From Vibrio artabrorum (lineage in GTDB: Bacteria > Pseudomonadota > Gammaproteobacteria > Enterobacterales > Vibrionaceae): a stretch of DNA of 64,000 nucleotides. A program made the position numbers and the translations under genes. Each line of letters starts with the position of its first letter. Position 1 is the stretch's first letter. Positions 45,707 to 54,660 of the stretch are shown here, in pieces. The notes under the pieces are model-generated. The model did no database searches and was not told the DNA's origin. It worked only from the letters and a program-made list of their open reading frames with translations. The DNA lies in the NCBI RefSeq assembly GCF_024347295.1, contig NZ_AP025459.1, positions 1,054,001 to 1,118,000 of the forward strand, given 5' to 3'.

Positions 45707-47937
45707 GAAATAGATTCCTTTTCAATTCCTAGAGAAAGCAGAACATTCACTATTCTATCTGGAGTCTCTATTTCTGAATCGACAAGATAACTAGGGTAGA
45801 GAGAGTGAGGAACCTTGTTTTTTACAACATATTTATTAGATTTAAAGCAAATACCTAGCACTTCACCATCAACTTTAACCCTAGCTTTTGGGGTCTCATC
45901 ACCATAAACATATTCATAAGATAAAGCTGCGACACCATCAGGTAATCTGCCTTCACTTTCTAAAGCATGAAGCCTTAAATTCAGAACATAGCTATAAAGC
46001 TCAGCGTGATAGCCTCTTCGGTTGGTTTTGGAGAGTAGGTACACCAACTCTCCCTGTTTATGGATCAGCTTTTTAGAGCAATAGCGTATAGTATCGGGAT
46101 TCTTAACTATTAACCCTCTCCAACCGGTCACGTCACTCGATTCGACAATACTCCTCAAGTCTGCACTTACCAGGTCATAAACATCACTACTGATTTTTTT
46201 GACCAGCTCAGTGAATGCAGGTTGAGCTGCAACACTTAACCAGTTTTCAGATCTTTCACGGTAACTACCACTATTTGGAACTCCAAATGAAAGGCGACAA
46301 TAGCCATCTTCGATTAAGTAATTATCTATAGAGAGGAGGGCTCTTTGAAGAAGATATTCAGAAGACCCCAAAATTTCAGGGCTCAGCAAGGTACTTACTT
46401 TACTGGCATAATGCTGGAAAGCATTAAGCTGATAATGTTCATCTATGTACGCCATTTTTAATATGAAACCCACTTTCCCCTTTAGATAGGTATGAGACTC
46501 ATACTGCTTTAAAGCTGCCTCCCAATTCCTATCGTTCAAAATCAGATAGGCTTTTACTACTTCCTCCTTCCATTGCTCGCTCGTAAAACCGACTGTTTCA
46601 AAAGATTCACTGGTCATGTTTTCATAGATAGACAAACTATACTTTGACATCTGATGAAGTGCTTTTATAGCAGCTATAAATGATGACATATCATCAATAC
46701 GGTGATTATTGATTAGGTTATTGGTAACCCTTAGCCATCGATACAATTGAACTCTAGTATTGTCATCCCAAGCATCAATATCAGGAGCATTTTCTATAAA
46801 TAGCATTAATGCATAGAATTTCATTTGAGGGAGATTACTAGAGTTTGTAACGACCGAACGAAATAGATTCGAAATGCTGCTATTACTGTTAGCAACCATA
46901 AAATCTAAAACCTTGGATATACGATTAAGATCTTTTCTTTCGAATGCTTGTATCTTTTCAAGTTTAGAGTGTGGAATGTAACCGCGAGATTCACGTATAT
47001 CCCGAAGCCAGCCTTTATCCTCAATAGGGAGCAGTGTGTAACTACCTTTGGTCATTTCACAGCTATGATAAAAAGCTAATAAGTTGAAGAAACGCAAATA
47101 AAGTGAATCAAAGCTTACTTTATCTTCGACACTTTTCCTCCAAAATAAATCAGTCCACTCCCGGTCAACTTTATGCTCAAAGTTGTCATACTGCGAAGTC
47201 ATATCAGCCTTGCCGAATAACCAAGCTTTAAAGTTCTCAAATGCAGTTAAAGGCTTTCCTCTTGCATTCATTTTAATATAAAGCTCATCAGATAAGCCAA
47301 ACGAATGCAGATTTAAAAATTGAAATGTAATGTAAGGATTAGCGGTATTGGTAATTCGCTCATAAAGGTTAATATCATCCTTGCCGAACTTTATTGCGAT
47401 GTCATCTAACATCGACAAGCAAGACTGAACCGTAGGGTCTTGTTTCCACGATGAATAGAACCATTGGCTATCTAGTATCAATTCGCTAACAGGACCTTGT
47501 GTATAGTCAAATTCTGTTGAAGTAAGCGCATCAAAAAACTCAGTTGTACTATGCCTTGTTTTATATGTAAAACGTGAGCTGCATGAGTCACCGTCGTTGA
47601 TAACAAACCTATCTCTAAACGCATCTAATTGATCATGTTTTAACGCCAGAAACCAGTGCAATAGGAATAAGGTGGTTAAACGCTGCTGGCCATCAAGCAC
47701 CGAAAAAGTCTTACTATTTTCCCCTTCAAAGTTTCCATACACAAAGTCTAAGTCAAGTGGTTGAGTCTCGCGAACATTAGTAACCAGCAGAGCATCATAT
47801 AGAGAATTTAGAAATAATGTTCTTACATCAATAGCCTCTTTTCTACCCTGAGCATAATCACGCTGAAGTATAGGAATTTCAATAATATCAACGACATTAA
47901 ATAGGCCATAAAACGTTAAACTTTGTCCCTTGTTCAT
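45703..47937 (-). CDS. DUF262-domain protein without visible DUF1524
   Basis: 744 residues. N-terminal DUF262 (ParB-like/GmrS-like NTPase) with IPILQRDYAQGR and the diagnostic LDGQQRLTT (Asp82-Gln85). The central and C-terminal parts are helical and not recognised; I do not see the His-Asn-type nuclease motif of DUF1524 that its neighbour has. DUF262 proteins such as GmrSD cleave DNA carrying modified cytosines. ATGA overlap both with the upstream DUF262 gene and with hsdR, so it is a fixed part of this operon. Confidence 0.85.
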   Translation of the reverse strand: MNKGQSLTFYGLFNVVDIIEIPILQRDYAQGRKEAIDVRTLFLNSLYDALLVTNVRETQPLDLDFVYGNFEGENSKTFSVLDGQQRLTTLFLLHWFLALKHDQLDAFRDRFVINDGDSCSSRFTYKTRHSTTEFFDALTSTEFDYTQGPVSELILDSQWFYSSWKQDPTVQSCLSMLDDIAIKFGKDDINLYERITNTANPYITFQFLNLHSFGLSDELYIKMNARGKPLTAFENFKAWLFGKADMTSQYDNFEHKVDREWTDLFWRKSVEDKVSFDSLYLRFFNLLAFYHSCEMTKGSYTLLPIEDKGWLRDIRESRGYIPHSKLEKIQAFERKDLNRISKVLDFMVANSNSSISNLFRSVVTNSSNLPQMKFYALMLFIENAPDIDAWDDNTRVQLYRWLRVTNNLINNHRIDDMSSFIAAIKALHQMSKYSLSIYENMTSESFETVGFTSEQWKEEVVKAYLILNDRNWEAALKQYESHTYLKGKVGFILKMAYIDEHYQLNAFQHYASKVSTLLSPEILGSSEYLLQRALLSIDNYLIEDGYCRLSFGVPNSGSYRERSENWLSVAAQPAFTELVKKISSDVYDLVSADLRSIVESSDVTGWRGLIVKNPDTIRYCSKKLIHKQGELVYLLSKTNRRGYHAELYSYVLNLRLHALESEGRLPDGVAALSYEYVYGDETPKARVKVDGEVLGICFKSNKYVVKNKVPHSLYPSYLVDSEIETPDRIVNVLLSLGIEKESIS

Positions 47938-49742
47938 CGATACACTCCTTTACCACCTAAAAAACCATATACCATTTCAGCGATTGCCTGCTGATGGTCT
48001 TGGCTATCTTTTGACTCCCAAAAAAGCATCTTATCGACTTGCTTACTGTAATATTTTAAAAATACATTTTTGGTGCACAAAGGAACAAATGTCGCTTGCT
48101 TGTCGAGAGCGATGATACGAAACCTTTTTATAGGAAAAACAGCATTTTGATAGCTACGATTGGTATAACTGTCTAACAATGTCAGGTTCCCAATTGAATT
48201 ATCAACCTCTTCATGGCTATGCGGATCATATAACTCTATGACTTTTTGGAAGATGTTCTCAAATAGTACAGAGTCAAACAGTCTACTTTCTAACAACGCA
48301 GATGCCGACTCTTTGATTTTTTGAGCGTCTTCGATATAACTGTCTGGCCGCTCATCCGGTTCAAAAGCATGTTCATCAGAAATGTATTCAACAATATTTC
48401 TCAACCATACTTTTTGCTTATCCTTACTGTTTGGCATCTCTGAAGCCACCGAGCGTATATGTTCTATGTCCCAGTCTTCAGCCTTAAATCTCTCAAATTG
48501 AAAACGAGTGTTTGTTTTAGGGTTAGCGAGCAAGCTAGCAACATTAAACAATATCAATAACTTCTTTATTTTTTGATTATCACGACCATAATTCAGCTGC
48601 ATCAATGCCTCAGCTATAGATTCTAGCGATAAATTATCTAAAGAAAGGGGAGAAAACAAAGGAGTGAAGATCTTATGTATCAGTGCCTTTTTGAAGGCCA
48701 ACTTACTACTAGATTGCTTATGCAGTAAAAACAACGCATCGATTGAGATATCTTGTGTTACCAAGTAACCAATAAGGTGGAATAGCGCCCTATCGTTATA
48801 CCATTCCTCTAGCGTCATAAAGCATTGTTTGATTTTTAGCCATTCCGTAACAACACTCTTTGAACTGTCCATAAGCAGTTGATTAAATTGAAGGAACGTT
48901 TTTAATGGGTCACCGCGCTGAATACCTTCAGAACAAAGATCTTTAGATGCAAGGTTTAGCACAAGCTCTATTCGATTGGTTTTATTTGGCTTGTTGCTAA
49001 TAAAATACCAAAAGGCATCATCTTGAAGACATTTTTCAATCGCATCCCATTCTTTAGCAATGCTTAACTGATGTAGGTGCTTTGCATCATGACTTTTACT
49101 AAAGTTACTCGACTTTAAGAACAGAGCTTTAACTAGCTCTGCATTGACTAGTGGGATTTTACCAACATTGAGCCGCGTAAATACTGCTGTCGCATTTTCT
49201 GATTGACCAATTTCATACCAAATTATCTTTACATTTTTACCCATCTCATCACTATTGAGTAATGTTTGTAAAAATTTGACCTTGTATGTGGGCTCTTGCT
49301 TTGCGAACCACTTTACTATTGCTTCCTTAGCTTGGCTAATATGGAAAAAATCTATATTTTCATTACTACGTTCCGTATTAATATTTTCCAAGAAAGCAGC
49401 GCTGTTTTCCCTCGTTTCGTAACTCAATTTGTAACTACCAAGCCCCAAAAGAGTCGCAACTTCTTTGAGACAGGTAAGTATGATAAAAATAGTCGTTAAT
49501 CGTTGCTGCCCATCAACAAGCTCCCAAGAATCGTTGTGCTTTTTTACTACAATAGGCTGTAAGCAGTAAAAGGCCTCTCTTGGGCCTTCCTCTGCTTGTT
49601 GCTGAAACTCTTTAATATCATTAAGAAGCTCGGTAACTTGTCGCTCAGTCCAACGATAGCCCCTCTGATATGCAGGGATGTAAAATGACTTATCTAAAAG
49701 TTCACTAATTGGCTTTAATACTAATTCATTATTGTCAGACAT
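47934..49742 (-). CDS. DUF262-DUF1524 protein (GmrSD-like)
   Basis: 602 residues. N-terminal DUF262 with IPAYQRGYRW and VDGQQRLTT (Asp77-Arg81), C-terminal DUF1524 with WDIEHIRS (His428) and IGNLTLLDSYTNRSYQNAVF, the His/Asn pattern of its beta-beta-alpha-metal nuclease. This is the architecture of single-chain GmrSD, a type IV enzyme that cuts glucosylated hydroxymethylcytosine DNA. Starts 9 bases after hsdS, with AAGGATCAAGG directly before the ATG. Its place inside a type I operon suggests a second restriction activity against phages with modified DNA. Confidence 0.88.
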   Translation of the reverse strand: MSDNNELVLKPISELLDKSFYIPAYQRGYRWTERQVTELLNDIKEFQQQAEEGPREAFYCLQPIVVKKHNDSWELVDGQQRLTTIFIILTCLKEVATLLGLGSYKLSYETRENSAAFLENINTERSNENIDFFHISQAKEAIVKWFAKQEPTYKVKFLQTLLNSDEMGKNVKIIWYEIGQSENATAVFTRLNVGKIPLVNAELVKALFLKSSNFSKSHDAKHLHQLSIAKEWDAIEKCLQDDAFWYFISNKPNKTNRIELVLNLASKDLCSEGIQRGDPLKTFLQFNQLLMDSSKSVVTEWLKIKQCFMTLEEWYNDRALFHLIGYLVTQDISIDALFLLHKQSSSKLAFKKALIHKIFTPLFSPLSLDNLSLESIAEALMQLNYGRDNQKIKKLLILFNVASLLANPKTNTRFQFERFKAEDWDIEHIRSVASEMPNSKDKQKVWLRNIVEYISDEHAFEPDERPDSYIEDAQKIKESASALLESRLFDSVLFENIFQKVIELYDPHSHEEVDNSIGNLTLLDSYTNRSYQNAVFPIKRFRIIALDKQATFVPLCTKNVFLKYYSKQVDKMLFWESKDSQDHQQAIAEMVYGFLGGKGVYR

Positions 49743-49751
49743 CCTTGATCC

Positions 49752-50891
49752 TTATTCCTTTTCAAACGGCAAACGAGTTCTACCTGTCAGCAGCTCTTGC
49801 ATCATGCCTTGTTTAATTTGGCGGGTTTTCGTTAAGCGCTGTTCTAGGGTTTGAATCTCGCTATCCATATCCGAGAGGATGATGGCGATGGCGGTTTGTT
49901 CTTGTTTACTAGGAAAAGAAGCTGTAACGCTTTCAATAGTTGAAGCGTTTAGGCTAGGAACACCAGAAGCTTCATTGTATTGCATCCAATCAATCATACT
50001 GAACTTGTAAAATATGAATTTAGGATCAGCTTTAGACGAGATTTCCGAATAAAATAAGGTATCTACGGTCCAGAAAGGATTATCAGCATATCTTGGCTTG
50101 TTTATTGTACCTTTTCGTCCAATCAGTACCGAAGGCTTATCATAAAGAGGGATATTGGTAGTGCCCATTTTTCCGCCAGTACCAAAGATCGGATAAAGTC
50201 CGTCAACTACTTGGACTGCTTTTTGATCTTTCCCATGTCTAATAGACATCACCTCACCAAATGTTTTTCCATCCCAATCCTCCGGAATCTCCACTAGCTC
50301 ACACATTTTAGTGCCTTTCAGCTGTCCTTGTTTCTCCCCCTCAGTGTAAGTAGCAAACTGAGGCAAACGGGTTTTACCTGTAAGCAATTGCTGCATGGTG
50401 GCGGTTTTAATCGCTTGTTTTTTCGCGATCAGCTTTTCCAATTCCGTTAACAGCGCATCTACATCGGATAAGGCATTGGCAATGGAGGTTTGTTCTTCTT
50501 TTTTCTGAGGCACATTAATAACAAAACCATGTGCATCATTCCTATTTAAAGTAGGCACGCCTGAACCACTGCTAAAGCGTTCAAAGCCTATGTAGCTGTA
50601 TAGGTAATATACAAACTTAGGAACTGCATTATTGAACTCTTTAACCCACAACGCTGTGTTATGAGGCCAATAATCATTTTCGACATAATGAACTTTACCA
50701 ATTGTCCCAGATCTTCCTGTAACAACCCCCGGACCTTTAACTTGGTATTTATGATGAAAGTTCATCACACCATTAGAATATACAACAGGATAATCTCCAT
50801 TGACTCGCTCACGATTTGGTAAATCAAATCCACGTTGTAATGGTGCAAAACTACCGATATCTGTAGTTAGCCAATCAGTAGTTTGTGTCAT
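49752..50891 (-). CDS. hsdS: Type I restriction specificity subunit
   Basis: 379 residues. Two target-recognition domains, each followed by a helical conserved region: the first ends in MQQLLTGKTRLPQF (near residue 175), the second in MMQELLTGRTRLPFEKE at the C-terminus. The two halves are internally similar (GVPTLNRND / GVPSLNAST; RSGTIGKVHY / RKGTINKPRY), as expected for a bipartite recognition sequence. Sets both methylation and cleavage specificity. Overlaps hsdM by 4 bases. Confidence 0.94.
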   Translation of the reverse strand: MTQTTDWLTTDIGSFAPLQRGFDLPNRERVNGDYPVVYSNGVMNFHHKYQVKGPGVVTGRSGTIGKVHYVENDYWPHNTALWVKEFNNAVPKFVYYLYSYIGFERFSSGSGVPTLNRNDAHGFVINVPQKKEEQTSIANALSDVDALLTELEKLIAKKQAIKTATMQQLLTGKTRLPQFATYTEGEKQGQLKGTKMCELVEIPEDWDGKTFGEVMSIRHGKDQKAVQVVDGLYPIFGTGGKMGTTNIPLYDKPSVLIGRKGTINKPRYADNPFWTVDTLFYSEISSKADPKFIFYKFSMIDWMQYNEASGVPSLNASTIESVTASFPSKQEQTAIAIILSDMDSEIQTLEQRLTKTRQIKQGMMQELLTGRTRLPFEKE

Positions 50892-53659
50892 TCGTTCAAC
50901 TCCAAACCCATTAATTTTAGGTGCTCTGCCACTCTTTCACTAAGGTCATCGACGGAATTAGTGAGTGTTGGCAATGGTGTGCTGTAACGTTCTTCCAGTT
51001 GCTTAACACGGTTTGCCATTTGTTGAGTAACACGTTCAATTTCAACAACAATGTTGGCTTGTAAAGTGGCAAGCCATTTGTCGTCCACTATCAGCGCTTT
51101 TACTTCATCAATAGTCAATTCAGGGTATTTATTAAATACTGCTAGATCCAAAGCCTCTTGTGCTTCTTTCAATTCAGTCTTAGCTACGGCTACTTTATCT
51201 AACAAAGCAAGATACGATTGAACAACCTTAACCTCTGCTAGGAAAACAGAATCAGACCCTATCTCAAGTGCTTCATAAACTTGCTCGAGCCCTTTTGCGA
51301 AAGCGGGTTTAATGATCTTGTTCTGTTCTTTGATTTTTCTGTCTAGTTCAATATAGGTATCTAATTGAGATTCTTGATTAGGTTCGACCGTTCCCAACAG
51401 AGCTTTAATCCCTTTGAGGGTAAGTTTTCCTTTTGCATTTTTGGCTAAATCAAAAACTGGAAACTCAGAAGCAGCTATTAGTTGCTGTTGAAGTATTTCC
51501 ACTTTAGCTTTTGATTCTTGGTACGCATCAAAAGATTGCCTATCCAAGCCTTTCCAGGCCAACTCGACAAAATCATTAAGCGCAGCATTAGCCTCGGTCT
51601 TATTACTGATCGATGAAAGCACCCCGTCATCCCCAGAATGTTCTTCAACTAAGCTATCTAGAACTTGATTAGCTTCATCTAGCTTCACCTGTAAAGCATC
51701 TACGTGTGCCTGTTCATCTACAAAGTAGCGAGCAACAATTAAGCTTGGTGGGATAAGTTCGGCTTTGTATTTTTTCTTAGCAATCACTAAGTCTGGTGTT
51801 TCTTTGAGCTTTTCACCTTTTTTAGCAACAAGCTCACGTATCGTATTGCCGGCTTGCCAATCATCTTGCATCAACACATACACGTCGTCTTGCATGGTAT
51901 CTGCCCAGTAATCCATCAAGATTTGGTAGATGTCGTATTTGCTCAACAGGTCGCTATTGGCATATCCGCTTAATAGTTGCTCTGAAATATCGAAGATTAG
52001 ATCTTTAGGGCTATCACCTTGCTTGATTTCCTTAAGCTGAGTCTGTTTAACCCAAGCATCAAATGGTTTTAAGCTTCGCTGAGCAAAGTCTTTAAACTCT
52101 TGGTGCGCCAGAATACGACTTTTCACTTCGCTTGCTTCAACTAACGCATTGCTATACCTCTTACGAGCGGGCTCAAACAGTGTCGCGCGAATATTAGGGA
52201 ATACTTTCCAGTAACGCTCAAGCGCGTCAAGATCGCGATTTGGTATACCTCCTTGCAGGTGCGCACTTAAATCGTGTAGATCTTCTGGCTCTGATGAGTC
52301 GATATAACGAGGAATATTTAGGTTGTAATTGTTAGCAGCGATCTCATCAATTGGCACTAAGCGGCTGAAACGCTCAAGCTCTTGACCTTTGGTAAACACA
52401 TCGACAATTTTATGAATGTCTTGGCTACGCAAGCGGTTTTTATTGCCATCTTTGATAAAGCCTTTGCTCGCATCCACCATAAAAATTGAACGGCCTGTAA
52501 TAATCGGCAGAGACTCATCGCCTTCTTTAAAGAATGCAACCGCTTTCTGTGCATGCTCTTTATCGATAACGATAATACAAGCAGGAATACCTGTGCCGTA
52601 GAACAAGTTAGCCGGTAAGCCAATGATACCTTTAATGTAACCTTGCTTGATGAGGTTCTCACGGATTGTAGCTTCTGCATTACCACGGAATAACACACCG
52701 TGAGGCAAGATAACCGCACCTTTACCAGTACTCTTTAAGCTTTTAAGGATATGCAATAAGAAAGTGTAATCACCATTTTTTTCAGGTGGAATGCCCCAAG
52801 TAAAACGATCATATAAATCATTTTCCGGGTTTAAGCCACTGGTCCAGTTCTTGTTAGAGAATGGTGGGTTAGCAACACAGAAATCGAAGGTTTTAAGCTG
52901 ATTGGGGCCGTCTTTCCACTCTGGTTCAGACAGGGTGTTACCTTTAAATACCTTTGCTGTAGCATTATCATGCAAAATCATGTTCATACGTGCCAATGCA
53001 CTAGTAGCGTTATCCATCTCTTGACCATAGATAGATAAACCACGTGGGGCTTCATCGCTGGCTTTTAATAATAAAGAACCAGAGCCACACGTTGGGTCAT
53101 AAACCGATGCCTCTAGTGGTGTGTCTTTGGTAATGCCCACAACTTTGGCAAGAATACTAGACACTTCTGATGGTGTATAAAACTGACCTTTAGACTTACC
53201 AGATTCGGTAGCAAAATGGCGCATAAGGTACTCATAGGCGTCACCCAGTAAGTCATCGCCATCGGCACGGTTGGCAGAAAGATCTAACCCTTGGAAGATA
53301 CCGACTAGCTTAGTTAGGCGATCGATCATGTCTTTGCCTTTGCCTAACTTGTCCTCGTCGTTAAAGTCGGCAACATCAATCACACCTTTAAGATCGTTGG
53401 CTTCCGCAAGCGCTGCGATGATTTTATTTATTTTATCGCCAATCTCTTTGTCGCCTTTGGCCTCAACCATATCGTCGTAGCTCGCCCCCTCTGGCACTTT
53501 GATCATGCCACGACGCACGCCTTTGTATTTGTCAGAGACGTATTTCATGAACAGCATGGTTAGTACGTAGTCTTTGTATTGGCTGGCATCCATACCGCCA
53601 CGCAGTTCGTCACAGCTAGCCCAAAGAGATGAATAGAGTTCTGTTTTTTTTATGGCCAT
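50888..53659 (-). CDS. hsdM: Type I DNA methyltransferase subunit, long form
   Basis: 923 residues. N6-adenine methylase with SAM motif DPTCGSGSLLLKAS (Asp188) and catalytic NPPF (Asn264). N-terminal HsdM_N bundle (residues 1-150, LWASCDELRGGMDASQYKDYVL). The region beyond residue 520 is an unusually long helical and coiled-coil extension (about 400 residues) absent from standard HsdM proteins of about 500 residues. Second gene of the cluster, 29 bases after the small upstream gene. Confidence 0.95.
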   Translation of the reverse strand: MAIKKTELYSSLWASCDELRGGMDASQYKDYVLTMLFMKYVSDKYKGVRRGMIKVPEGASYDDMVEAKGDKEIGDKINKIIAALAEANDLKGVIDVADFNDEDKLGKGKDMIDRLTKLVGIFQGLDLSANRADGDDLLGDAYEYLMRHFATESGKSKGQFYTPSEVSSILAKVVGITKDTPLEASVYDPTCGSGSLLLKASDEAPRGLSIYGQEMDNATSALARMNMILHDNATAKVFKGNTLSEPEWKDGPNQLKTFDFCVANPPFSNKNWTSGLNPENDLYDRFTWGIPPEKNGDYTFLLHILKSLKSTGKGAVILPHGVLFRGNAEATIRENLIKQGYIKGIIGLPANLFYGTGIPACIIVIDKEHAQKAVAFFKEGDESLPIITGRSIFMVDASKGFIKDGNKNRLRSQDIHKIVDVFTKGQELERFSRLVPIDEIAANNYNLNIPRYIDSSEPEDLHDLSAHLQGGIPNRDLDALERYWKVFPNIRATLFEPARKRYSNALVEASEVKSRILAHQEFKDFAQRSLKPFDAWVKQTQLKEIKQGDSPKDLIFDISEQLLSGYANSDLLSKYDIYQILMDYWADTMQDDVYVLMQDDWQAGNTIRELVAKKGEKLKETPDLVIAKKKYKAELIPPSLIVARYFVDEQAHVDALQVKLDEANQVLDSLVEEHSGDDGVLSSISNKTEANAALNDFVELAWKGLDRQSFDAYQESKAKVEILQQQLIAASEFPVFDLAKNAKGKLTLKGIKALLGTVEPNQESQLDTYIELDRKIKEQNKIIKPAFAKGLEQVYEALEIGSDSVFLAEVKVVQSYLALLDKVAVAKTELKEAQEALDLAVFNKYPELTIDEVKALIVDDKWLATLQANIVVEIERVTQQMANRVKQLEERYSTPLPTLTNSVDDLSERVAEHLKLMGLELNE

Positions 53660-53688
53660 GTTGGTAAACCTTTATAAGAATTGGGCGG

Positions 53689-53925
53689 TTATAATTTGTT
53701 GGTATCTAAGCCTGCGGCTTTTAGGCGTGTGGTGAGGTTTCTCATCTTACTGAACTCTGTGCCATAGCTAGGTTTTAACCCCAACTCTTCACAAAACTCC
53801 CTCGCTGTAATGTTAACCAACTCATCAGCGTACTTAATCGACTGCAAGTGAAGTTCAGCCATAAATCCGTTTCGTGGAGCGGAGGCAAGTGCTTGTTTGA
53901 TATTTTCTTTAATCACTTTGTTCAC
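53689..53925 (-). CDS. Small HTH-like protein, probable controller of the R-M operon
   Basis: 78 residues, basic. Contains REFCEELGLKPSYGTEFSKM, which reads like a helix-turn-helix, and I recall similar small genes at the head of other type I loci. Just upstream lie overlapping TTAGC-type inverted repeats (53963-53990), about 38 bases before the ATG, so it may repress or time expression of hsdM and the rest. Controller role is inference. Confidence 0.7.
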   Translation of the reverse strand: MNKVIKENIKQALASAPRNGFMAELHLQSIKYADELVNITAREFCEELGLKPSYGTEFSKMRNLTTRLKAAGLDTNKL

Positions 53926-53962
53926 AATACCCTCAATACGTTCTGTAACTTCGAACTCAGAA

Positions 53963-53990
53963 TTTTAGCAAAATTAGCTAAAATAGCTAA
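53963..53990 (-). promoter_or_regulatory. Overlapping TAGC inverted repeats before the R-M operon
   Basis: ttttagc-aaaatta-gctaaaa (53963-53983) and ttagcta-aaa-tagctaa (53974-53990) are two perfect 7-bp inverted repeats that share their middle. The TTAGC/TAGC half-sites repeat every nine to ten bases, as for a cooperative small HTH regulator. Best candidate operator for the 78-residue protein. Confidence 0.6.
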
Positions 53991-54193
53991 TCCATCATTT
54001 CAGAAGTAAGGCTTTTTAATCATTATTTTGAATCACAGCGGGGTAATAAGTGCGGGTGAACTAATACGGAGGCAAAAATACGTTAGCTGAGCTCAAGTTA
54101 TCATGGTGATCACCGAGCGACTCTGTTGGTATCGCAACTACCAAGCGACTTTTTTGGGCTCAACTATCGAGGGGAAATGACCGTAGTCTATCA

Positions 54194-54346
54194 CTAAGAG
54201 CTTTCTTTACTTTCCTGTACTCCATCATCGTCATTGGATAATGTTAAACATATTTCCTCAAACTGGCTTAACGTTATGTGATCAACAGCACCACATTCAT
54301 ACAAATCATTTATTGTCTCATGCATCACATTCAAGATATCACTCAT
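54194..54346 (-). CDS. 50-residue antitoxin-like fragment
   Basis: Starts MSDILNVMHETINDLYECGA and continues ITLSQFEEICLTLS, resembling the first 35 residues of HigA-type antitoxins that precede their helix-turn-helix ('D-I-L-x-x-x-H-E-T-x-x-D-L...F-D-x-x-C-L'), then ends in an Asp/Glu/Ser-rich tail without the DNA-binding part. No toxin gene is next to it. It is either a remnant or an independent small protein. Ribosome binding site is weak (GTGAG). Similarity is from memory. Confidence 0.4.
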   Translation of the reverse strand: MSDILNVMHETINDLYECGAVDHITLSQFEEICLTLSNDDDGVQESKESS

Positions 54347-54660
54347 TCAATACTCACTTTAGGGCAAAAAACTTTGTCATAACAGTTTATTATCAACAAA
54401 ACTAACAAGAATCGAATACTTATCACCACGTTTAAAATAACAGGTTTCCTAGGCAAAGTTATTAAATTGAAGAATCACTTCACCAAGTAGTTTCATTATT
54501 TCTGAAGATAAACCAAGCTTTGTAGCGTAATTCAGTTTAGAAACAGAGCCGTCCCGTTTCGTGTACTACTTCAGTAAGTTTCCCCTACTTGTACGTTTAG
54601 TTTCTTAAGCTAAATCATTTTCCTAGCAACTGTTTAACTCGATATATTAAGTTATTTCAA
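54347..54660. other. Gene-free stretch between fragment and helicase gene
   Basis: 314 AT-rich bases downstream of the helicase stop on the minus strand. I find no gene, no clear terminator and no repeat. Confidence 0.5.
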
